Source: Aphanomyces cochlioides (Eukaryota > Oomycota > Saprolegniomycetes > Saprolegniales > Verrucalvaceae). Taken from it: 64,000 nt of DNA. Position numbers and translations under genes: made by a program. Of this stretch, positions 34,278 to 48,815 are shown one piece after another (position 1 is the stretch's first letter; each line of letters opens with the position of its first letter). The DNA is taken from contig JAHQRK010000026.1 of NCBI GenBank assembly GCA_019828595.1, forward strand, positions 620,001-684,000, in the 5' to 3' direction. The notes beneath the pieces were generated by a model. It saw only the letters and a program-made list of their open reading frames with translations, was not told the DNA's origin and ran no database searches.

Positions 34278-35112
34278 ACCATACTTACGCCCACAATGCA
34301 CCATACCATACACATTATACACCACTCACTACACACGTCAATACATACTACGCACCCCACTCCCACTATGACACACCTCCACTCCTTCTCTTTCTTATTC
34401 ATCTGTCCTCATCGCAAACGGGACCCCTGGCAACACTATCTTCTTATTCGACTCAACAAATCCCATACCAAACACAACGCGCTTGTCTTATCAACATGCT
34501 TTGAAGACAAACCTCGCACGCATGACTCGGATAACTATACCGACCCACATGCAACTCGAGTCGTTCACGGATCACATGAAAATGCTCGGAAACAGTTCAT
34601 CTGCACCCTGTGTATTTCTCGTAAGAGTGTGCATGCAGCTCTCGATGTCGTACCAACTTCAAACATGCCAACCGTGGTACATTCAAACGAGACAAACAAT
34701 CGTACAGCCAAACTTAGAGTGTATATCAAAAGCTTAAGATCATACAGTTGATGCTACAATTCAACGAGTCCAGGGTTTGTCTGTTTCGAATAAGGGACTT
34801 TGCTGGGGTCCAACGAACCTTGTTTTCCATCGCACAAAAAAGAGAGGCTTTTGGAGCAAGTCATTTGGTTCAGATATTTAAACTCGGAGTGGAATGAACT
34901 CAAGAGTCAGTATAGCGTATGACATGGATATGTAAACCTGTCCTCTCGTTGAAAGCACTGTCTTTCCACGAAGACAGGTATTTTGTGTGAGGCAGAATCA
35001 TGTGGGTAGCGTGGGATCGAGTGGATGTATATGTAGGGTCTTGGTTGAGGATATGAATGGGTCAAACATGTGTGGGTATTGAAGTGATGGTAAAAAGAGA
35101 GGGAAAAGGATT

Positions 35113-35185
35113 TTCCCTAACCGGGACTCGAACCCGGGTCGTATGGGTGAAAGCCATATATCCTAACCGCCTAGACTATTAGGGA
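35113..35185 (-). tRNA. tRNA-Glu(UUC), copy 21, T54 form
   Basis: Identical to copy 3; T4. Confidence 0.97.
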
Positions 35186-36020
35186 ACCATACTTACGCCC
35201 ACAATGCACCATACCATACACATTATACACCACTCACTACACACGTCAATACATACTACGCACCCCACTCCCACTATGACACACCTCCACTCCTTCTCTT
35301 TCTTATTCATCTGTCCTCATCGCAAACGGGACCCCTGGCAACACTATCTTCTTATTCGACTCAACAAATCCCATACCAAACACAACGCGCTTGTCTTATC
35401 AACATGCTTTGAAGACAAACCTCGCACGCATGACTCGGATAACTATACCGACCCACATGCAACTCGAGTCGTTCACGGATCACATGAAAATGCTCGGAAA
35501 CAGTTCATCTGCACCCTGTGTATTTCTCGTAAGAGTGTGCATGCAGCTCTCGATGTCGTACCAACTTCAAACATGCCAACCGTGGTACATTCAAACGAGA
35601 CAAACAATCGTACAGCCAAACTTAGAGTGTATATCAAAAGCTTAAGATCATACAGTTGATGCTACAATTCAACGAGTCCAGGGTTTGTCTGTTTCGAATA
35701 AGGGACTTTGCTGGGGTCCAACGAACCTTGTTTTCCATCGCACAAAAAAGAGAGGCTTTTGGAGCAAGTCATTTGGTTCAGATATTTAAACTCGGAGTGG
35801 AATGAACTCAAGAGTCAGTATAGCGTATGACATGGATATGTAAACCTGTCCTCTCGTTGAAAGCACTGTCTTTCCACGAAGACAGGTATTTTGTGTGAGG
35901 CAGAATCATGTGGGTAGCGTGGGATCGAGTGGATGTATATGTAGGGTCTTGGTTGAGGATATGAATGGGTCAAACATGTGTGGGTATTGAAGTGATGGTA
36001 AAAAGAGAGGGAAAAGGATT

Positions 36021-36093
36021 TTCCCTAACCGGGACTCGAACCCGGGTCGTATGGGTGAAAGCCATATATCCTAACCGCCTAGACTATTAGGGA
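36021..36093 (-). tRNA. tRNA-Glu(UUC), copy 22, T54 form
   Basis: Identical to copy 3; T4. Confidence 0.97.
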
Positions 36094-36928
36094 ACCATAC
36101 TTACGCCCACAATGCACCATACCATACACATTATACACCACTCACTACACACGTCAATACATACTACGCACCCCACTCCCACTATGACACACCTCCACTC
36201 CTTCTCTTTCTTATTCATCTGTCCTCATCGCAAACGGGACCCCTGGCAACACTATCTTCTTATTCGACTCAACAAATCCCATACCAAACACAACGCGCTT
36301 GTCTTATCAACATGCTTTGAAGACAAACCTCGCACGCATGACTCGGATAACTATACCGACCCACATGCAACTCGAGTCGTTCACGGATCACATGAAAATG
36401 CTCGGAAACAGTTCATCTGCACCCTGTGTATTTCTCGTAAGAGTGTGCATGCAGCTCTCGATGTCGTACCAACTTCAAACATGCCAACCGTGGTACATTC
36501 AAACGAGACAAACAATCGTACAGCCAAACTTAGAGTGTATATCAAAAGCTTAAGATCATACAGTTGATGCTACAATTCAACGAGTCCAGGGTTTGTCTGT
36601 TTCGAATAAGGGACTTTGCTGGGGTCCAACGAACCTTGTTTTCCATCGCACAAAAAAGAGAGGCTTTTGGAGCAAGTCATTTGGTTCAGATATTTAAACT
36701 CGGAGTGGAATGAACTCAAGAGTCAGTATAGCGTATGACATGGATATGTAAACCTGTCCTCTCGTTGAAAGCACTGTCTTTCCACGAAGACAGGTATTTT
36801 GTGTGAGGCAGAATCATGTGGGTAGCGTGGGATCGAGTGGATGTATATGTAGGGTCTTGGTTGAGGATATGAATGGGTCAAACATGTGTGGGTATTGAAG
36901 TGATGGTAAAAAGAGAGGGAAAAGGATT

Positions 36929-37001
36929 TTCCCTAACCGGGACTCGAACCCGGGTCGTATGGGTGAAAGCCATATATCCTAACCGCCTAGACTATTAGGG
37001 A
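36929..37001 (-). tRNA. tRNA-Glu(UUC), copy 23, T54 form
   Basis: Identical to copy 3; T4. Confidence 0.97.
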
Positions 37002-37835
37002 ACCATACTTACGCCCACAATGCACCATACCATACACATTATACACCACTCACTACACACGTCAATACATACTACGCACCCCACTCCCACTATGACACAC
37101 CTCCACTCCTTCTCTTTCTTATTCATCTGTCCTCATCGCAAACGGGACCCCTGGCACACTATCTTCTTATTCGACTCAACAAATCCCATACCAAACACAA
37201 CGCGCTTGTCTTATCAACATGCTTTGAAGACAAACCTCGCACGCATGACTCGGATAACTATACCGACCCACATGCAACTCGAGTCGTTCACGGATCACAT
37301 GAAAATGCTCGGAAACAGTTCATCTGCACCCTGTGTATTTCTCGTAAGAGTGTGCATGCAGCTCTCGATGTCGTACCAACTTCAAACATGCCAACCGTGG
37401 TACATTCAAACGAGACAAACAATCGTACAGCCAAACTTAGAGTGTATATCAAAAGCTTAAGATCATACAGTTGATGCTACAATTCAACGAGTCCAGGGTT
37501 TGTCTGTTTCGAATAAGGGACTTTGCTGGGGTCCAACGAACCTTGTTTTCCATCGCACAAAAAAGAGAGGCTTTTGGAGCAAGTCATTTGGTTCAGATAT
37601 TTAAACTCGGAGTGGAATGAACTCAAGAGTCAGTATAGCGTATGACATGGATATGTAAACCTGTCCTCTCGTTGAAAGCACTGTCTTTCCACGAAGACAG
37701 GTATTTTGTGTGAGGCAGAATCATGTGGGTAGCGTGGGATCGAGTGGATGTATATGTAGGGTCTTGGTTGAGGATATGAATGGGTCAAACATGTGTGGGT
37801 ATTGAAGTGATGGTAAAAAGAGAGGGAAAAGGATT

Positions 37836-37908
37836 TTCCCTAACCGGGACTCGAACCCGGGTCGTATGGGTGAAAGCCATATATCCTAACCGCCTAGACT
37901 ATTAGGGA
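37836..37908 (-). tRNA. tRNA-Glu(UUC), copy 24, T54 form
   Basis: Identical to copy 3; T4. Spacer has a 1-bp deletion near 37156. Confidence 0.97.
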
Positions 37909-38751
37909 ACCATACTTACGCCCACAATGCACCATACCATACACATTATACACCACTCACTACACACGTCAATACATACTACGCACCCCACTCCCACTAT
38001 GACACACCTCCACTCCTTCTCTTTCTTATTCATCTGTCCTCATCGCAAACGGGACCCCTGGCAACACTATCTTCTTATTCGACTCAACAAATCCCATACC
38101 AAACACAACGCGCTTGTCTTATCAACATGCTTTGAAGACAAACCTCGCACGCATGACTCGGATAACTATACCGACCCACATGCAACTCGAGTCGTTCACG
38201 GATCACATGAAAATGCTCGGAAACAGTTCATCTGCACCCTGTGTATTTCTCGTAAGAGTGTGCATGCAGCTCTCGATGTCGTACCAACTTCAAACATGCC
38301 AACCGTGGTACATTCAAACGAGACAAACAATCGTACAGCCAAACTTAGAGTGTATATCAAAAGCTTAAGATCATACAGTTGATGCTACAATTCAACGAGT
38401 CCAGGGTTTGTCTGTTTCGAATAAGGGACTTTGCTGGGGTCCAACGAACCTTGTTTTCCATCGCACAAAAAAGAGAGGCTTTTGGAGCAAGTCATTTGGT
38501 TCAGATATTTAAACTCGGAGTGGAATGAACTCAAGAGTCAGTATAGCGTATGACATGGATATGTAAACCTGTCCTCTCGTTGAAAGCACTGTCTTTCCAC
38601 GAAGACAGGTATTTTGTGTGAGGCAGAATCATGTGGGTAGGTAGCGTGGGATCGAGTGGATGTATGTATATGTAGGGTCTTGGTTGAGGATATGAATGGG
38701 TCAAACATGTGTGGGTATTGAAGTGATGGTAAAAAGAGAGGGAAAAGGATT

Positions 38752-38824
38752 TTCCCTAACCGGGACTCGAACCCGGGTCGTATGGGTGAAAGCCATATAT
38801 CCTAACCGCCTAGACTATTAGGGA
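38752..38824 (-). tRNA. tRNA-Glu(UUC), copy 25, T54 form
   Basis: Identical to copy 3; T4. This unit is 8 bp longer through two 4-bp slippage duplications (GTAG near 38640, GTAT near 38664). Confidence 0.97.
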
Positions 38825-39659
38825 ACCATACTTACGCCCACAATGCACCATACCATACACATTATACACCACTCACTACACACGTCAATACATACTACGC
38901 ACCCCACTCCCACTATGACACACCTCCACTCCTTCTCTTTCTTATTCATCTGTCCTCATCGCAAACGGGACCCCTGGCAACACTATCTTCTTATTCGACT
39001 CAACAAATCCCATACCAAACACAACGCGCTTGTCTTATCAACATGCTTTGAAGACAAACCTCGCACGCATGACTCGGATAACTATACCGACCCACATGCA
39101 ACTCGAGTCGTTCACGGATCACATGAAAATGCTCGGAAACAGTTCATCTGCACCCTGTGTATTTCTCGTAAGAGTGTGCATGCAGCTCTCGATGTCGTAC
39201 CAACTTCAAACATGCCAACCGTGGTACATTCAAACGAGACAAACAATCGTACAGCCAAACTTAGAGTGTATATCAAAAGCTTAAGATCATACAGTTGATG
39301 CTACAATTCAACGAGTCCAGGGTTTGTCTGTTTCGAATAAGGGACTTTGCTGGGGTCCAACGAACCTTGTTTTCCATCGCACAAAAAAGAGAGGCTTTTG
39401 GAGCAAGTCATTTGGTTCAGATATTTAAACTCGGAGTGGAATGAACTCAAGAGTCAGTATAGCGTATGACATGGATATGTAAACCTGTCCTCTCGTTGAA
39501 AGCACTGTCTTTCCACGAAGACAGGTATTTTGTGTGAGGCAGAATCATGTGGGTAGCGTGGGATCGAGTGGATGTATATGTAGGGTCTTGGTTGAGGATA
39601 TGAATGGGTCAAACATGTGTGGGTATTGAAGTGATGGTAAAAAGAGAGGGAAAAGGATT

Positions 39660-39734
39660 TTCCCTAACCGGGGGACTCGAACCCGGGTCGTATGGGTGAA
39701 AGCCATATATCCTAACCGCCTAGACTATTAGGGA
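39660..39734 (-). tRNA. tRNA-Glu(UUC), copy 26, T54 form with 2-nt insertion in the T stem
   Basis: Two extra G (plus strand, 39669-39674) lengthen the 3' side of the T stem from CCCGG to CCCCCGG. This breaks the 5-bp stem and the B-box to acceptor spacing. Probably a defective copy, or an assembly error. Confidence 0.8.
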
Positions 39735-40570
39735 ACCATACTTACGCCCACAATGCACCATACCATACACATTATACACCACTCACTACACACGTCAATA
39801 CATACTACGCACCCCACTCCCACTATGACACACCTCCACTCCTTCTCTTTCTTATTCATCTGTCCTCATCGCAAACGGGACCCCTGGCAACACTATCTTC
39901 TTATTCGACTCAACAAATCCCATACCAAACACAACGCGCTTGTCTTATCAACATGCTTTGAAGACAAACCTCGCACGCATGACTCGGATAACTATACCGA
40001 CCCACATGCAACTCGAGTCGTTCACGGATCACATGAAAATGCTCGGAAACAGTTCATCTGCACCCTGTGTATTTCTCGTAAGAGTGTGCATGCAGCTCTC
40101 GATGTCGTACCAACTTCAAACATGCCAACCGTGGTACATTCAAACGAGACAAACAATCGTACAGCCAAACTTAGAGTGTATATCAAAAGCTTAAGATCAT
40201 ACAGTTGATGCTACAATTCAACGAGTCCAGGGTTTGTCTGTTTCGAATAAGGGACTTTGCTGGGGTCCAACGAACCTTGTTTTCCATCGCACAAAAAAGA
40301 GAGGCTTTTGGAGCAAGTCATTTGGTTCAGATATTTAAACTCGGAGTGGAATGAACTCAAGAGTCAGTATAGCGTATGACATGGATATGTAAACCTGTCC
40401 TCTCGTTGAAAGCACTGTCTTTCCACGAAGACAGGTATTTTGTGTGAGGCAGAATCATGTGGGTAGCGTGGGATCGAGTGGATGTATATGTAGGGTCTTG
40501 GTTGAGGATATGAATGGGTCAAACATGTGTGGGTATTGAAGTGATGGTAAAAAGAGAGGGAAAAAGGATT

Positions 40571-40643
40571 TTCCCTAACCGGGACTCGAGCCCGGGTCGT
40601 ATGGGTGAAAGCCATATATCCTAACCGCCTAGACTATTAGGGA
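40571..40643 (-). tRNA. tRNA-Glu(UUC), copy 27, C54 form
   Basis: C54 inside a T54 neighbourhood; terminator T5 made by one extra A in AAAAAGG. Confidence 0.93.
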
Positions 40644-41479
40644 ACCATACTTACGCCCACAATGCACCATACCATACACATTATACACCACTCACTACAC
40701 ACGTCAATACATACTACGCACCCCACTCCCACTATGACACACCTCCACTCCTTCTCTTTCTTATTCATCTGTCCTCATCGCAAACGGGACCCCTGGCAAC
40801 ACTATCTTCTTATTCGACTCAACAAATCCCATACCAAACACAACGCGCTTGTCTTATCAACATGCTTTGAAGACAAACCTCGCACGCATGACTCGGATAA
40901 CTATACCGACCCACATGCAACTCGAGTCGTTCACGGATCACATGAAAATGCTCGGAAACAGTTCATCTGCACCCTGTGTATTTCTCGTAAGAGTGTGCAT
41001 GCAGCTCTCGATGTCGTACCAACTTCAAACATGCCAACCGTGGTACATTCAAACGAGACAAACAATCGTACAGCCAAACTTAGAGTGTATATCAAAAGCT
41101 TAAGATCATACAGTTGATGCTACAATTCAACGAGTCCAGGGTTTGTCTGTTTCGAATAAGGGACTTTGCTGGGGTCCAACGAACCTTGTTTTCCATCGCA
41201 CAAAAAAGAGAGGCTTTTGGAGCAAGTCATTTGGTTCAGATATTTAAACTCGGAGTGGAATGAACTCAAGAGTCAGTATAGCGTATGACATGGATATGTA
41301 AACCTGTCCTCTCGTTGAAAGCACTGTCTTTCCACGAAGACAGGTATTTTGTGTGAGGCAGAATCATGTGGGTAGCGTGGGATCGAGTGGATGTATATGT
41401 AGGGTCTTGGTTGAGGATATGAATGGGTCAAACATGTGTGGGTATTGAAGTGATGGTAAAAAGAGAGGGAAAAAGGATT

Positions 41480-41552
41480 TTCCCTAACCGGGACTCGAGC
41501 CCGGGTCGTATGGGTGAAAGCCATATATCCTAACCGCCTAGACTATTAGGGA
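41480..41552 (-). tRNA. tRNA-Glu(UUC), copy 28, C54 form
   Basis: Same as copy 27, including the private AAAAAGG flank, so the two look like a recent duplication. Confidence 0.93.
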
Positions 41553-42387
41553 ACCATACTTACGCCCACAATGCACCATACCATACACATTATACACCAC
41601 TCACTACACACGTCAATACATACTACGCACCCCACTCCCACTATGACACACCTCCACTCCTTCTCTTTCTTATTCATCTGTCCTCATCGCAAACGGGACC
41701 CCTGGCAACACTATCTTCTTATTCGACTCAACAAATCCCATACCAAACACAACGCGCTTGTCTTATCAACATGCTTTGAAGACAAACCTCGCACGCATGA
41801 CTCGGATAACTATACCGACCCACATGCAACTCGAGTCGTTCACGGATCACATGAAAATGCTCGGAAACAGTTCATCTGCACCCTGTGTATTTCTCGTAAG
41901 AGTGTGCATGCAGCTCTCGATGTCGTACCAACTTCAAACATGCCAACCGTGGTACATTCAAACGAGACAAACAATCGTACAGCCAAACTTAGAGTGTATA
42001 TCAAAAGCTTAAGATCATACAGTTGATGCTACAATTCAACGAGTCCAGGGTTTGTCTGTTTCGAATAAGGGACTTTGCTGGGGTCCAACGAACCTTGTTT
42101 TCCATCGCACAAAAAAGAGAGGCTTTTGGAGCAAGTCATTTGGTTCAGATATTTAAACTCGGAGTGGAATGAACTCAAGAGTCAGTATAGCGTATGACAT
42201 GGATATGTAAACCTGTCCTCTCGTTGAAAGCACTGTCTTTCCACGAAGACAGGTATTTTGTGTGAGGCAGAATCATGTGGGTAGCGTGGGATCGAGTGGA
42301 TGTATATGTAGGGTCTTGGTTGAGGATATGAATGGGTCAAACATGTGTGGGTATTGAAGTGATGGTAAAAAGAGAGGGAAAAGGATT

Positions 42388-42460
42388 TTCCCTAACCGGG
42401 ACTCGAACCCGGGTCGTATGGGTGAAAGCCATATATCCTAACCGCCTAGACTATTAGGGA
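42388..42460 (-). tRNA. tRNA-Glu(UUC), copy 29, T54 form
   Basis: Identical to copy 3; T4. Confidence 0.97.
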
Positions 42461-43295
42461 ACCATACTTACGCCCACAATGCACCATACCATACACATTA
42501 TACACCACTCACTACACACGTCAATACATACTACGCACCCCACTCCCACTATGACACACCTCCACTCCTTCTCTTTCTTATTCATCTGTCCTCATCGCAA
42601 ACGGGACCCCTGGCAACACTATCTTCTTATTCGACTCAACAAATCCCATACCAAACACAACGCGCTTGTCTTATCAACATGCTTTGAAGACAAACCTCGC
42701 ACGCATGACTCGGATAACTATACCGACCCACATGCAACTCGAGTCGTTCACGGATCACATGAAAATGCTCGGAAACAGTTCATCTGCACCCTGTGTATTT
42801 CTCGTAAGAGTGTGCATGCAGCTCTCGATGTCGTACCAACTTCAAACATGCCAACCGTGGTACATTCAAACGAGACAAACAATCGTACAGCCAAACTTAG
42901 AGTGTATATCAAAAGCTTAAGATCATACAGTTGATGCTACAATTCAACGAGTCCAGGGTTTGTCTGTTTCGAATAAGGGACTTTGCTGGGGTCCAACGAA
43001 CCTTGTTTTCCATCGCACAAAAAAGAGAGGCTTTTGGAGCAAGTCATTTGGTTCAGATATTTAAACTCGGAGTGGAATGAACTCAAGAGTCAGTATAGCG
43101 TATGACATGGATATGTAAACCTGTCCTCTCGTTGAAAGCACTGTCTTTCCACGAAGACAGGTATTTTGTGTGAGGCAGAATCATGTGGGTAGCGTGGGAT
43201 CGAGTGGATGTATATGTAGGGTCTTGGTTGAGGATATGAATGGGTCAAACATGTGTGGGTATTGAAGTGATGGTAAAAAGAGAGGGAAAAGGATT

Positions 43296-43368
43296 TTCCC
43301 TAACCGGGACTCGAACCCGGGTCGTATGGGTGAAAGCCATATATCCTAACCGCCTAGACTATTAGGGA
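43296..43368 (-). tRNA. tRNA-Glu(UUC), copy 30, T54 form
   Basis: Identical to copy 3; T4. Confidence 0.97.
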
Positions 43369-44203
43369 ACCATACTTACGCCCACAATGCACCATACCAT
43401 ACACATTATACACCACTCACTACACACGTCAATACATACTACGCACCCCACTCCCACTATGACACACCTCCACTCCTTCTCTTTCTTATTCATCTGTCCT
43501 CATCGCAAACGGGACCCCTGGCAACACTATCTTCTTATTCGACTCAACAAATCCCATACCAAACACAACGCGCTTGTCTTATCAACATGCTTTGAAGACA
43601 AACCTCGCACGCATGACTCGGATAACTATACCGACCCACATGCAACTCGAGTCGTTCACGGATCACATGAAAATGCTCGGAAACAGTTCATCTGCACCCT
43701 GTGTATTTCTCGTAAGAGTGTGCATGCAGCTCTCGATGTCGTACCAACTTCAAACATGCCAACCGTGGTACATTCAAACGAGACAAACAATCGTACAGCC
43801 AAACTTAGAGTGTATATCAAAAGCTTAAGATCATACAGTTGATGCTACAATTCAACGAGTCCAGGGTTTGTCTGTTTCGAATAAGGGACTTTGCTGGGGT
43901 CCAACGAACCTTGTTTTCCATCGCACAAAAAAGAGAGGCTTTTGGAGCAAGTCATTTGGTTCAGATATTTAAACTCGGAGTGGAATGAACTCAAGAGTCA
44001 GTATAGCGTATGACATGGATATGTAAACCTGTCCTCTCGTTGAAAGCACTGTCTTTCCACGAAGACAGGTATTTTGTGTGAGGCAGAATCATGTGGGTAG
44101 CGTGGGATCGAGTGGATGTATATGTAGGGTCTTGGTTGAGGATATGAATGGGTCAAACATGTGTGGGTATTGAAGTGATGGTAAAAAGAGAGGGAAAAGG
44201 ATT

Positions 44204-44276
44204 TTCCCTAACCGGGACTCGAACCCGGGTCGTATGGGTGAAAGCCATATATCCTAACCGCCTAGACTATTAGGGA
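44204..44276 (-). tRNA. tRNA-Glu(UUC), copy 31, T54 form
   Basis: Identical to copy 3; T4. Confidence 0.97.
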
Positions 44277-45110
44277 ACCATACTTACGCCCACAATGCAC
44301 CATACCATACACATTATACACCACTCACTACACACGTCAATACATACTACGCACCCCACTCCCACTATGACACACCTCCACTCCTTCTCTTTCTTATTCA
44401 TCTGTCCTCATCGCAAACGGGACCCCTGGCAACACTATCTTCTTATTCGACTCAACAAATCCCATACCAAACACAACGCGCTTGTCTTATCAACATGCTT
44501 TGAAGACAAACCTCGCACGCATGACTCGGATAACTATACCGACCCACATGCAACTCGAGTCGTTCACGGATCACATGAAAATGCTCGGAAACAGTTCATC
44601 TGCACCCTGTGTATTTCTCGTAAGAGTGTGCATGCAGCTCTCGATGTCGTACCAACTTCAAACATGCAACCGTGGTACATTCAAACGAGACAAACAATCG
44701 TACAGCCAAACTTAGAGTGTATATCAAAAGCTTAAGATCATACAGTTGATGCTACAATTCAACGAGTCCAGGGTTTGTCTGTTTCGAATAAGGGACTTTG
44801 CTGGGGTCCAACGAACCTTGTTTTCCATCGCACAAAAAAGAGAGGCTTTTGGAGCAAGTCATTTGGTTCAGATATTTAAACTCGGAGTGGAATGAACTCA
44901 AGAGTCAGTATAGCGTATGACATGGATATGTAAACCTGTCCTCTCGTTGAAAGCACTGTCTTTCCACGAAGACAGGTATTTTGTGTGAGGCAGAATCATG
45001 TGGGTAGCGTGGGATCGAGTGGATGTATATGTAGGGTCTTGGTTGAGGATATGAATGGGTCAAACATGTGTGGGTATTGAAGTGATGGTAAAAAGAGAGG
45101 GAAAAGGATT

Positions 45111-45183
45111 TTCCCTAACCGGGACTCGAACCCGGGTCGTATGGGTGAAAGCCATATATCCTAACCGCCTAGACTATTAGGGA
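45111..45183 (-). tRNA. tRNA-Glu(UUC), copy 32, T54 form
   Basis: Identical to copy 3; T4. Spacer has a 1-bp deletion near 44667. Confidence 0.97.
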
Positions 45184-46017
45184 ACCATACTTACGCCCAC
45201 AATGCACCATACCATACACATTATACACCACTCACTACACACGTCAATACATACTACGCACCCCACTCCCACTATGACACACCTCCACTCCTTCTCTTTC
45301 TTATTCATCTGTCCTCATCGCAAACGGGACCCCTGGCAACACTATCTTCTTATTCGACTCAACAAATCCCATACCAAACACAACGCGCTTGTCTTATCAA
45401 CATGCTTTGAAGACAAACCTCGCACGCATGACTCGGATAACTATACCGACCCACATGCAACTCGAGTCGTTCACGGATCACATGAAAATGCTCGGAAACA
45501 GTTCATCTGCACCCTGTGTATTTCTCGTAAGAGTGTGCATGCAGCTCTCGATGTCGTACCAACTTCAAACATGCCAACCGTGGTACATTCAAACGAGACA
45601 AACAATCGTACAGCCAAACTTAGAGTGTATATCAAAAGCTTAAGATCATACAGTTGATGCTACAATCAACGAGTCCAGGGTTTGTCTGTTTCGAATAAGG
45701 GACTTTGCTGGGGTCCAACGAACCTTGTTTTCCATCGCACAAAAAAGAGAGGCTTTTGGAGCAAGTCATTTGGTTCAGATATTTAAACTCGGAGTGGAAT
45801 GAACTCAAGAGTCAGTATAGCGTATGACATGGATATGTAAACCTGTCCTCTCGTTGAAAGCACTGTCTTTCCACGAAGACAGGTATTTTGTGTGAGGCAG
45901 AATCATGTGGGTAGCGTGGGATCGAGTGGATGTATATGTAGGGTCTTGGTTGAGGATATGAATGGGTCAAACATGTGTGGGTATTGAAGTGATGGTAAAA
46001 AGAGAGGGAAAAAGATT

Positions 46018-46090
46018 TTCCCTAACCGGGACTCGAGCCCGGGTCGTATGGGTGAAAGCCATATATCCTAACCGCCTAGACTATTAGGGA
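46018..46090 (-). tRNA. tRNA-Glu(UUC), copy 33, C54 form
   Basis: C54 with T5 terminator. Starts the alternating zone (33 C, 34 T, 35 C, 36 T, 37 C). Confidence 0.93.
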
Positions 46091-46925
46091 ACCATACTTA
46101 CGCCCACAATGCACCATACCATACACATTATACACCACTCACTACACACGTCAATACATACTACGCACCCCACTCCCACTATGACACACCTTCACTCCTT
46201 CTCTTTCTTATTCATCTGTCCTCATCGCAAACGGGACCCCTGGCAACACTATCTTCTTATTCGACTCAACAAATCCCATACCAAACACAACGCGCTTGTC
46301 TTATCAACATGCTTTGAAGACAAACCTCGCACGCATGACTCGGATAACTATACCGACCCACATGCAACTCGAGTCGTTCACGGATCACATGAAAATGCTC
46401 GGAAACAGTTCATCTGCACCCTGTGTATTTCTCGTAAGAGTGTGCATGCAGCTCTCGATGTCGTACCAACTTCAAACATGCCAACCGTGGTACATTCAAA
46501 CGAGACAAACAATCGTACAGCCAAACTTAGAGTGTATATCAAAAGCTTAAGATCATACAGTTGATGCTACAATTCAACGAGTCCAGGGTTTGTCTGTTTC
46601 GAATAAGGGACTTTGCTGGGGTCCAACGAACCTTGTTTTCCATCGCACAAAAAAGAGAGGCTTTTGGAGCAAGTCATTTGGTTCAGATATTTAAACTCGG
46701 AGTGGAATGAACTCAAGAGTCAGTATAGCGTATGACATGGATATGTAAACCTGTCCTCTCGTTGAAAGCACTGTCTTTCCACGAAGACAGGTATTTTGTG
46801 TGAGGCAGAATCATGTGGGTAGCGTGGGATCGAGTGGATGTATATGTAGGGTCTTGGTTGAGGATATGAATGGGTCAAACATGTGTGGGTATTGAAGTGA
46901 TGGTAAAAAGAGAGGGAAAAGGATT

Positions 46926-46998
46926 TTCCCTAACCGGGACTCGAACCCGGGTCGTATGGGTGAAAGCCATATATCCTAACCGCCTAGACTATTAGGGA
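46926..46998 (-). tRNA. tRNA-Glu(UUC), copy 34, T54 form
   Basis: Identical to copy 3; T4. Confidence 0.97.
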
Positions 46999-47834
46999 AC
47001 CATACTTACGCCCACAATGCACCATACCATACACATTATACACCACTCACTACACACGTCAATACATACTACGCACCCCACTCCCACTATGACACACCTC
47101 CACTCCTTCTCTTTCTTATTCATCTGTCCTCATCGCAAACGGGACCCCTGGCAACACTACTATCTTTATTCGACTCAACAAATCCCATACCAAACACAAC
47201 GCGCTTGTCTTATCAACATGCTTTGAAGACAAACCTCGCACGCATGACTCGGATAACTATACCGACCCACATGCAACTCGAGTCGTTCACGGATCACATG
47301 AAAATGCTCGGAAACAGTTCATCTGCACCCTGTGTATTTCTCGTAAGAGTGTGCATGCAGCTCTCGATGTCGTACCAACTTCAAACATGCCAACCGTGGT
47401 ACATTCAAACGAGACAAACAATCGTACAGCCAAACTTAGAGTGTATATCAAAAGCTTAAGATCATACAGTTGATGCTACAATTCAACGAGTCCAGGGTTT
47501 GTCTGTTTCGAATAAGGGACTTTGCTGGGGTCCAACGAACCTTGTTTTCCATCGCACAAAAAAGAGAGGCTTTTGGAGCAAGTCATTTGGTTCAGATATT
47601 TAAACTCGGAGTGGAATGAACTCAAGAGTCAGTATAGCGTATGACATGGATATGTAAACCTGTCCTCTCGTTGAAAGCACTGTCTTTCCACGAAGACAGG
47701 TATTTTGTGTGAGGCAGAATCATGTGGGTAGCGTGGGATCGAGTGGATGTATATGTAGGGTCTTGGTTGAGGATATGAATGGGTCAAACATGTGTGGGTA
47801 TTGAAGTGATGGTAAAAAGAGAGGGAAAAGGATT

Positions 47835-47907
47835 TTCCCTAACCGGGACTCGAGCCCGGGTCGTATGGGTGAAAGCCATATATCCTAACCGCCTAGACTA
47901 TTAGGGA
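47835..47907 (-). tRNA. tRNA-Glu(UUC), copy 35, C54 form
   Basis: C54 combined with a T4 terminator, a recombinant haplotype. Confidence 0.93.
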
Positions 47908-48742
47908 ACCATACTTACGCCCACAATGCACCATACCATACACATTATACACCACTCACTACACACGTCAATACATACTACGCACCCCACTCCCACTATG
48001 ACACACCTTCACTCCTTCTCTTTCTTATTCATCTGTCCTCATCGCAAACGGGACCCCTGGCAACACTATCTTCTTATTCGACTCAACAAATCCCATACCA
48101 AACACAACGCGCTTGTCTTATCAACATGCTTTGAAGACAAACCTCGCACGCATGACTCGGATAACTATACCGACCCACATGCAACTCGAGTCGTTCACGG
48201 ATCACATGAAAATGCTCGGAAACAGTTCATCTGCACCCTGTGTATTTCTCGTAAGAGTGTGCATGCAGCTCTCGATGTCGTACCAACTTCAAACATGCCA
48301 ACCGTGGTACATTCAAACGAGACAAACAATCGTACAGCCAAACTTAGAGTGTATATCAAAAGCTTAAGATCATACAGTTGATGCTACAATTCAACGAGTC
48401 CAGGGTTTGTCTGTTTCGAATAAGGGACTTTGCTGGGGTCCAACGAACCTTGTTTTCCATCGCACAAAAAAGAGAGGCTTTTGGAGCAAGTCATTTGGTT
48501 CAGATATTTAAACTCGGAGTGGAATGAACTCAAGAGTCAGTATAGCGTATGACATGGATATGTAAACCTGTCCTCTCGTTGAAAGCACTGTCTTTCCACG
48601 AAGACAGGTATTTTGTGTGAGGCAGAATCATGTGGGTAGCGTGGGATCGAGTGGATGTATATGTAGGGTCTTGGTTGAGGATATGAATGGGTCAAACATG
48701 TGTGGGTATTGAAGTGATGGTAAAAAGAGAGGGAAAAGGATT

Positions 48743-48815
48743 TTCCCTAACCGGGACTCGAACCCGGGTCGTATGGGTGAAAGCCATATATCCTAACCGC
48801 CTAGACTATTAGGGA
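48743..48815 (-). tRNA. tRNA-Glu(UUC), copy 36, T54 form
   Basis: Last T54 gene in the window; T4. Confidence 0.97.

Noticed and set aside
40364..40615. Minus-strand 83-codon ORFs in units 27 and 28
   Set aside because: They exist only because one extra A in the terminator region shifts the frame and runs through the tRNA gene itself.
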